DNA of 64,000 nt from Rhizobiales bacterium CCH3-A5 (lineage in GTDB: Bacteria; Pseudomonadota; Alphaproteobacteria; Rhizobiales; Beijerinckiaceae). Each line of letters begins with the position of its first letter. Position 1 is the stretch's first letter. The notes under the pieces are model-generated. The model was not told where the DNA came from. It ran no database searches and saw only the letters and a program-made list of their open reading frames with translations. The position numbers and the translations under genes were made by a program. Shown here in pieces: positions 60,689 through 64,000 of this stretch. The DNA lies in contig LSIB01000093.1 in NCBI GenBank assembly GCA_001556025.1, positions 1-64,000 of the forward strand, written 5' to 3'.

Positions 60689-61851
60689 GGCTTCGTAACG
60701 CGAGAGCTGGATGCCACACCGGCATCGATGCCGGGCACCGTTCGATCCAGAATCCGCGCGCGGCTTTCGATCCGTTTCAGATCGTAGACTGAGGAGAAAT
60801 CCAGATCGCGGGCGACGAAGATGTTGACGCGCTCGCCCTGGTTCTTGTTCAGCGTGGGCGGAATGTCGATCGAGCGCTCGACGGCGATGCCGGCTGCCGT
60901 GTTGGCCGCGCCCGACGTGTTGCGGATTTCTATATCGGCGTCGTCGAGCTGCTGTCGGCCAATCGCGGCCGCGTCACTGACGATCGAGAGCAGTAGCGCT
61001 GCGCCAAACCGCTCCCAGAAATGCGTGTCGATCTCGCCGTCGAAACCGGCCCGGCCGAGCGCGTCGGTCGCTGGCGAGGCGAGCGCGACGATGACGCCGG
61101 TCGGGGTTTTTGCCCGCGTCCAGAGCACGAACATGCGCTTGGAGCCCTTCCGGACCTGGCCGCGATATTCGCCGACAATCTGGGTGCCCTTTTCCATCAG
61201 CACGACGTGGCCGGAATCCGACAGCACATCGCGCAGCACGACACAGGAGAAGAAACCCGGAACATCCGATGACATTGCCGTCTCGAGCACGCATGGGATC
61301 GCAGTGCCCTGCGTCACCAGGAGATTGCGGTTGGGCAGGCGCGCGGCGCGCACGCCCTCTATCACGGTCGCTTTCAACTTGTCGGCGAGCTCGTTGCGCG
61401 GATCGGCTGCGCCCGCCAGCAGAGGCGATCCCGGCAGAGCAGCGCCCTGCCCTGCCCCGTCGCTTGCCGGTCCGCGCCCCGGTCGATTGAAGGCGAGCAC
61501 CGGCGCCCGGCGGGCGCTTTCCATCAGCTTGTCGGTTTGCGGCGGAGTAGCGGCAGGAGCGAGCTGAGGCGGCAGAACCGGCAGGGCGGCCTGCTGGATG
61601 GGCGACGGCGCTGGCGGCTCTCGAGCGGGCTCGAACGCAGTGGTCTGGCGGATGATCGGCTTGGCGCCGCCCTGCTCGACGGGTTTCTCGGATTTCCAGG
61701 TGCTCCAGATCACGAGCACCGAAAAGACGATCAGCGCAGCCGCGCCGATGCCGCGCTTGGCGAGCGCCCGGCCCGAGCCCTCGACGGGACCTGAGACGGG
61801 GGTGATGCCGCGTTCGCCTTCGACGCCGGATGACGCGTTCTGATCGGTCAT
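60685..61851 (-). CDS. virB10: VirB10-type core-complex protein
   Basis: 388 residues from the ATG at 61851, with GAGGAG eight bases upstream. One N-terminal membrane segment (RGIGAAALIVFSVLVIWS), a Pro-rich periplasmic linker (PPAPSPIQQAALPVLPPQ) and the C-terminal TrbI/VirB10 beta barrel (LVTQGTAIPCVLETAMSSD; VLMEKGTQIVGEYRG; LPPTL-like tail). It spans both membranes and forms the outer channel with VirB7 and VirB9. Confidence 0.93.
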   Translation of the reverse strand: MTDQNASSGVEGERGITPVSGPVEGSGRALAKRGIGAAALIVFSVLVIWSTWKSEKPVEQGGAKPIIRQTTAFEPAREPPAPSPIQQAALPVLPPQLAPAATPPQTDKLMESARRAPVLAFNRPGRGPASDGAGQGAALPGSPLLAGAADPRNELADKLKATVIEGVRAARLPNRNLLVTQGTAIPCVLETAMSSDVPGFFSCVVLRDVLSDSGHVVLMEKGTQIVGEYRGQVRKGSKRMFVLWTRAKTPTGVIVALASPATDALGRAGFDGEIDTHFWERFGAALLLSIVSDAAAIGRQQLDDADIEIRNTSGAANTAAGIAVERSIDIPPTLNKNQGERVNIFVARDLDFSSVYDLKRIESRARILDRTVPGIDAGVASSSRVTKP

Positions 61852-61861
61852 GACATGCTCC

Positions 61862-62722
61862 TCAGCGTCGCCGCGCTGGCGCTGGCTGCTTTTGGGTGCG
61901 GGCGACACTGGGGCTCGTCGTGCCGGTGCCCGGGTTCACGCCGACGGCGTCAAAGGCCTCGTTGAAGATGCAGAGCACCTCGCTGCCGCGGCGCAGCCGG
62001 AATTCGCGCGCGGTGGCATGCACCACGACAACCTCGCCGCGAACGTCCTTGGGCACGAGGCTTTCGGCGCCATCTGAGCCGACCATGTAGATCGCGGGCA
62101 CCTCCCGATTGCCGGCGAAGCGGAAGCTGGTGACCTTGCCGTCGTCGAACACGCCGTCGGGTTCGAGATCGGCCGGGCCCTGCGCCGAAAAGCGCCAATT
62201 GCGCGCGCCATATTGCTGGTGAAGATCGAAAGTCTGGTCGATGACCGCGCCCTCGCGCTGCTGGCTGCGCGCCTCGTTCTCCGCCCGGCGGCGATCGGCC
62301 TCGTCGCTCGGATAGGAGTACTTCACGACGAAATAGCTCTCCTTAAGCGAGGCTTCCGCGATCGAGAGCTCGAACTGGTAGGAGCGCTTGCGGCCGTCGC
62401 GCCGCGTCGTCACGACCTGCAGATTGGTCGGCGGATGCTTTTCGCGGGGCTTGAGGAAGAGGATCGAGCCGGCCGGTGCGACCTCCCAGGCGATCGAGTC
62501 GCCGATCGCGACATGGGCGATCTCTTCGTCCTCAGCGAAGATCACCTGCGTCGAGGCCCGGATCACGCCGTTGACCTTGACCACGTTGGCGGGGTCATAG
62601 GCGACGAACCGCACCCGCTCGTCGCGCGCGCCGGCGGTCGGGAGTTGTAGCGCGAGCGAAGGAAGCCCGAGGCCGATCGCCAGAAGTAGTCCGCACCCAA
62701 CTGTGATGATGCAACGGCTCAT
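61862..62722 (-). CDS. virB9: VirB9-type core-complex protein
   Basis: 286 residues from the ATG at 62722, overlapping virB8 by 4 bases. Signal peptide (GCGLLLAIGLGLPSLALQ), N-terminal domain with RVRFVAYDPANVVKVNG and the C-terminal domain with NWRFSAQGPADLEPDGVFDDG and GREVVVVHATA-like residues near 230. It forms the periplasmic/outer-membrane ring with VirB7 and VirB10. Confidence 0.92.
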   Translation of the reverse strand: MSRCIITVGCGLLLAIGLGLPSLALQLPTAGARDERVRFVAYDPANVVKVNGVIRASTQVIFAEDEEIAHVAIGDSIAWEVAPAGSILFLKPREKHPPTNLQVVTTRRDGRKRSYQFELSIAEASLKESYFVVKYSYPSDEADRRRAENEARSQQREGAVIDQTFDLHQQYGARNWRFSAQGPADLEPDGVFDDGKVTSFRFAGNREVPAIYMVGSDGAESLVPKDVRGEVVVVHATAREFRLRRGSEVLCIFNEAFDAVGVNPGTGTTSPSVARTQKQPAPARRR

Positions 62723-63390
62723 GGCGCGACCTCCGGATCGGCGCGGTATTCCGAGACGAGGAAGCCGAGCGGGTTGATCAGACGGTCGGTCGAGGAGACC
62801 GGCGCGTTGACATAGGCGAAGGTCAGGGTCGCGATCCAATGCGTAACCTTGACCTCCTCGCCCTTGCGGCTTTCCTTCAGAAACCGGACCGAGGCGAGGT
62901 TGTCGGCGAGCAGCGAGATCGCTTTGATCCGCACCTCGGCAACGCCGAAGCGGCCATGCAGAACCTGCGGGCTTTCGGGGTTCGAGCCGCGATAAACGGC
63001 GGCGAAGCGCGCCTGCTCGGCTTGCGACGACAGCAACGCCACAGTCTGGAAATTGGTCGCCGCCTCGGCCTGGCTAAATCCCTCGCGCGAGCGGACATAG
63101 CGCCCCAGGAAATACTTGGTCACCGCCTCGTCGTAGCTGCGCGGCGATACCCCGAGCGCCGCAACTGTCTCGACGATGCCGGTCGCATTGTCGACGCGGA
63201 TGACGAAGGGCTCGACGGTCTTCAATGGCGCCAGCGCCGCGACCGCGCCGACGGCGGCCGTAGCCAACACGCAGGCTGCGGTCGCGACGAACCAGGCCAG
63301 CCGCTTCGAGCGCTGCGCCGTCAGCAGCAGATCCTGTTCCCAGCGCCGGGCATTGTCGAAATAGTCCTTCAGATCGTCGGGCCTAACCAT
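62719..63390 (-). CDS. virB8: VirB8-type inner-membrane protein
   Basis: 223 residues from the ATG at 63390. A short cytosolic N-terminus (RPDDLKDYFDNARRWEQDLL), one membrane helix (FVATAACVLATAAVGAVAAL) and an NTF2-like periplasmic domain with VEPFVIRVDNATG and YVNAPVSSTDRLINPLGF. It is an assembly nucleation factor of the channel. It overlaps the upstream lipoprotein gene by 8 bases. Confidence 0.92.
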   Translation of the reverse strand: MVRPDDLKDYFDNARRWEQDLLLTAQRSKRLAWFVATAACVLATAAVGAVAALAPLKTVEPFVIRVDNATGIVETVAALGVSPRSYDEAVTKYFLGRYVRSREGFSQAEAATNFQTVALLSSQAEQARFAAVYRGSNPESPQVLHGRFGVAEVRIKAISLLADNLASVRFLKESRKGEEVKVTHWIATLTFAYVNAPVSSTDRLINPLGFLVSEYRADPEVAP

Positions 63391-63682
63391 GGTGCGTCGC
63401 CTCGCTGCACGACCGGAACGAGCGCGCGATGTCGAAGGCAGACCAGACCGTGGAAGCCTGACCGATGCCACGGGAAGGCAGCTCTGGCTGGGCCTGGCCG
63501 AGCCGTTTGACGGCAGGCGTACCAGGCTGCGTCGCAGCCGGTGGCGTGGCTTCCCAATCCCAAAGCGATCGGTTCAGCGGGCGCTTGGCTGAGCCGTCAC
63601 AGGACGGCGCGCCCTTGTTCCAGCCGGCGCAGCCTGACACCACCGTGGCCAGCACGAGGCTGGCAATCACGCGACAATTCAT
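63383..63682 (-). CDS. VirB7-like small lipoprotein
   Basis: 99 residues. The lipobox LVLATVVSGC at residue 18 and location between virB6 and virB8 fit VirB7, although it is longer than usual. The mature part is Pro/Gly-rich (EATPPAATQPGTPAVK) with two further Cys (APSCDGS, RSCSEAT) that could bond to VirB9. Confidence 0.7.
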   Translation of the reverse strand: MNCRVIASLVLATVVSGCAGWNKGAPSCDGSAKRPLNRSLWDWEATPPAATQPGTPAVKRLGQAQPELPSRGIGQASTVWSAFDIARSFRSCSEATHHG

Positions 63683-63744
63683 CGAATCAAATCCTTCTCG
63701 GCATCCTTGCGCGGATGCGGTTGATCCTGGTGTGGAAGGGACGT

Positions 63745-64000
63745 TCAGACGCGTCTGATCTCGCCGCCCTGTCGTCGCTCGCGGATTCTTGCCGCCGTGC
63801 GGCTCGCCGCGGTCCGCGCGCCGGCATAGGCGCCGACGGCGGCGGAGGCTGCGTTCGCGGTGATGGCGCTGGTGACGACCCGGGCCGCGAGCGAAGCGCC
63901 GCCACCAGCGAGGCCGCCCGCGATGGCGGGGAGCTGCAGGGCAATGTAGGCAGCAAGACCGAGCACGGCGCTGATCGCCACCGCGCCGACCATCAGCCCG
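63745..64000 (-). CDS. virB6: VirB6/TrbL-type polytopic protein, C-terminal end
   Basis: Only the last about 84 residues are in the window; the frame is open to the right edge. A hydrophobic helix (AVLGLAAYIALQLPAIAGGL) precedes an Ala/Gly-rich stretch and a basic tail (RTAARIRERRQGGEIRRV). This is the C-terminal pattern of TrbL/VirB6, an inner-membrane channel component. The stop codon is embedded in a 14-base perfect palindrome (63745-63758). Confidence 0.8.
   Translation of the reverse strand, partial: GLMVGAVAISAVLGLAAYIALQLPAIAGGLAGGGASLAARVVTSAITANAASAAVGAYAGARTAASRTAARIRERRQGGEIRRV

Larger units (their letters stand above)
56583..64000 (-). mobile_element. Conjugation locus (VirB/VirD4 type) of an integrative element or plasmid
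   Basis: The leftward order virB6-virB7-like-virB8-virB9-virB10-virB11-virD4-LPD7 is that of VirB/D4 systems; Trb systems place trbB first. The locus continues beyond the window (virB1-5 not seen). No integrase, relaxase, att site or origin of transfer is visible, so whether this is a plasmid or an integrated element cannot be told. Confidence 0.7.

Noticed and set aside
57691..63682. Naming the conjugation genes trb
   Set aside because: Gene order virB6-7-8-9-10-11-virD4 is the VirB order; Trb operons start with trbB and end with trbI. Individual proteins are related either way.

Overview
The window is GC-rich, densely coding DNA with many 4-base start/stop overlaps. Its gene content fits an alphaproteobacterium, probably Hyphomicrobiales: alpha-type arsenite oxidase with AioXSR, a Blh/BigR sulfide operon, and a VirB-type conjugation locus. 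The genus cannot be fixed from the sequence. It reads as a metal and metalloid resistance island followed by conjugation genes. No rRNA, tRNA, CRISPR array or transposase was seen.

Copper and nickel block (1-20.3 kb): the 3' end of a Cu+-ATPase and its CueR-type activator. Next comes a leftward set: a CsoR/RcnR-family repressor with the InrS-type H-C-H-C metal fingerprint, an NrsD-like MFS exporter with a His-rich tail, a Crp/Fnr regulator and a Spy-like periplasmic protein. Divergent from it are a His-rich protein, a HupE/UreJ-like membrane protein and a membrane-anchored exported protein. A methyltransferase/nucleoside phosphorylase pair follows. A ten-gene leftward copper operon (lipoprotein, TolC-like CusC, multicopper oxidase, cupredoxin, CusF, two small exported proteins, FixH-like, CusB, CusA) faces a rightward CusRS-like two-component system and a DUF411 protein.

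Arsenite oxidation (20.3-29 kb): aioX-aioS-aioR, then aioB-aioA behind a near-consensus sigma-54 promoter with an upstream dyad, then moeA and a c-type cytochrome. Together these sense periplasmic As(III), switch on the molybdenum enzyme, supply its cofactor and provide an electron acceptor.

Sulfur and envelope (29-36.3 kb): a QseBC-like system divergent from a DsbA-like and an L,D-transpeptidase gene, then blh-bigR-two half-size YeeE/YedE genes-tauE with a 9+9 bp palindrome over the promoter.

Duplicated nickel module and transporters (36.3-46.9 kb): a second copy of the MFS/repressor pair with a frameshifted exporter and a scrap of the anchored-protein gene, a ClC-type channel, an SLC13-type permease with RCK domains, an OsmC fragment, and a leftward permease-thioredoxin-OsmC-P1B-4 ATPase operon.

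Arsenic resistance (46.9-56.4 kb): gapdh-arsJ diverges, across two ArsR-type palindromes, from LMW-PTP arsC, an arsR-arsC fusion, glutaredoxin-type arsC, arsH and arsB. A leftward arsR-flavoprotein-MFS set follows; its MFS gene carries an in-frame stop. The window closes (56.6-64 kb) with virB6 (partial)-virB7-like-virB8-virB9-virB10-virB11-virD4 and an LPD7-type mobilisation protein, which suggests that the resistance island travels on a conjugative element or plasmid.
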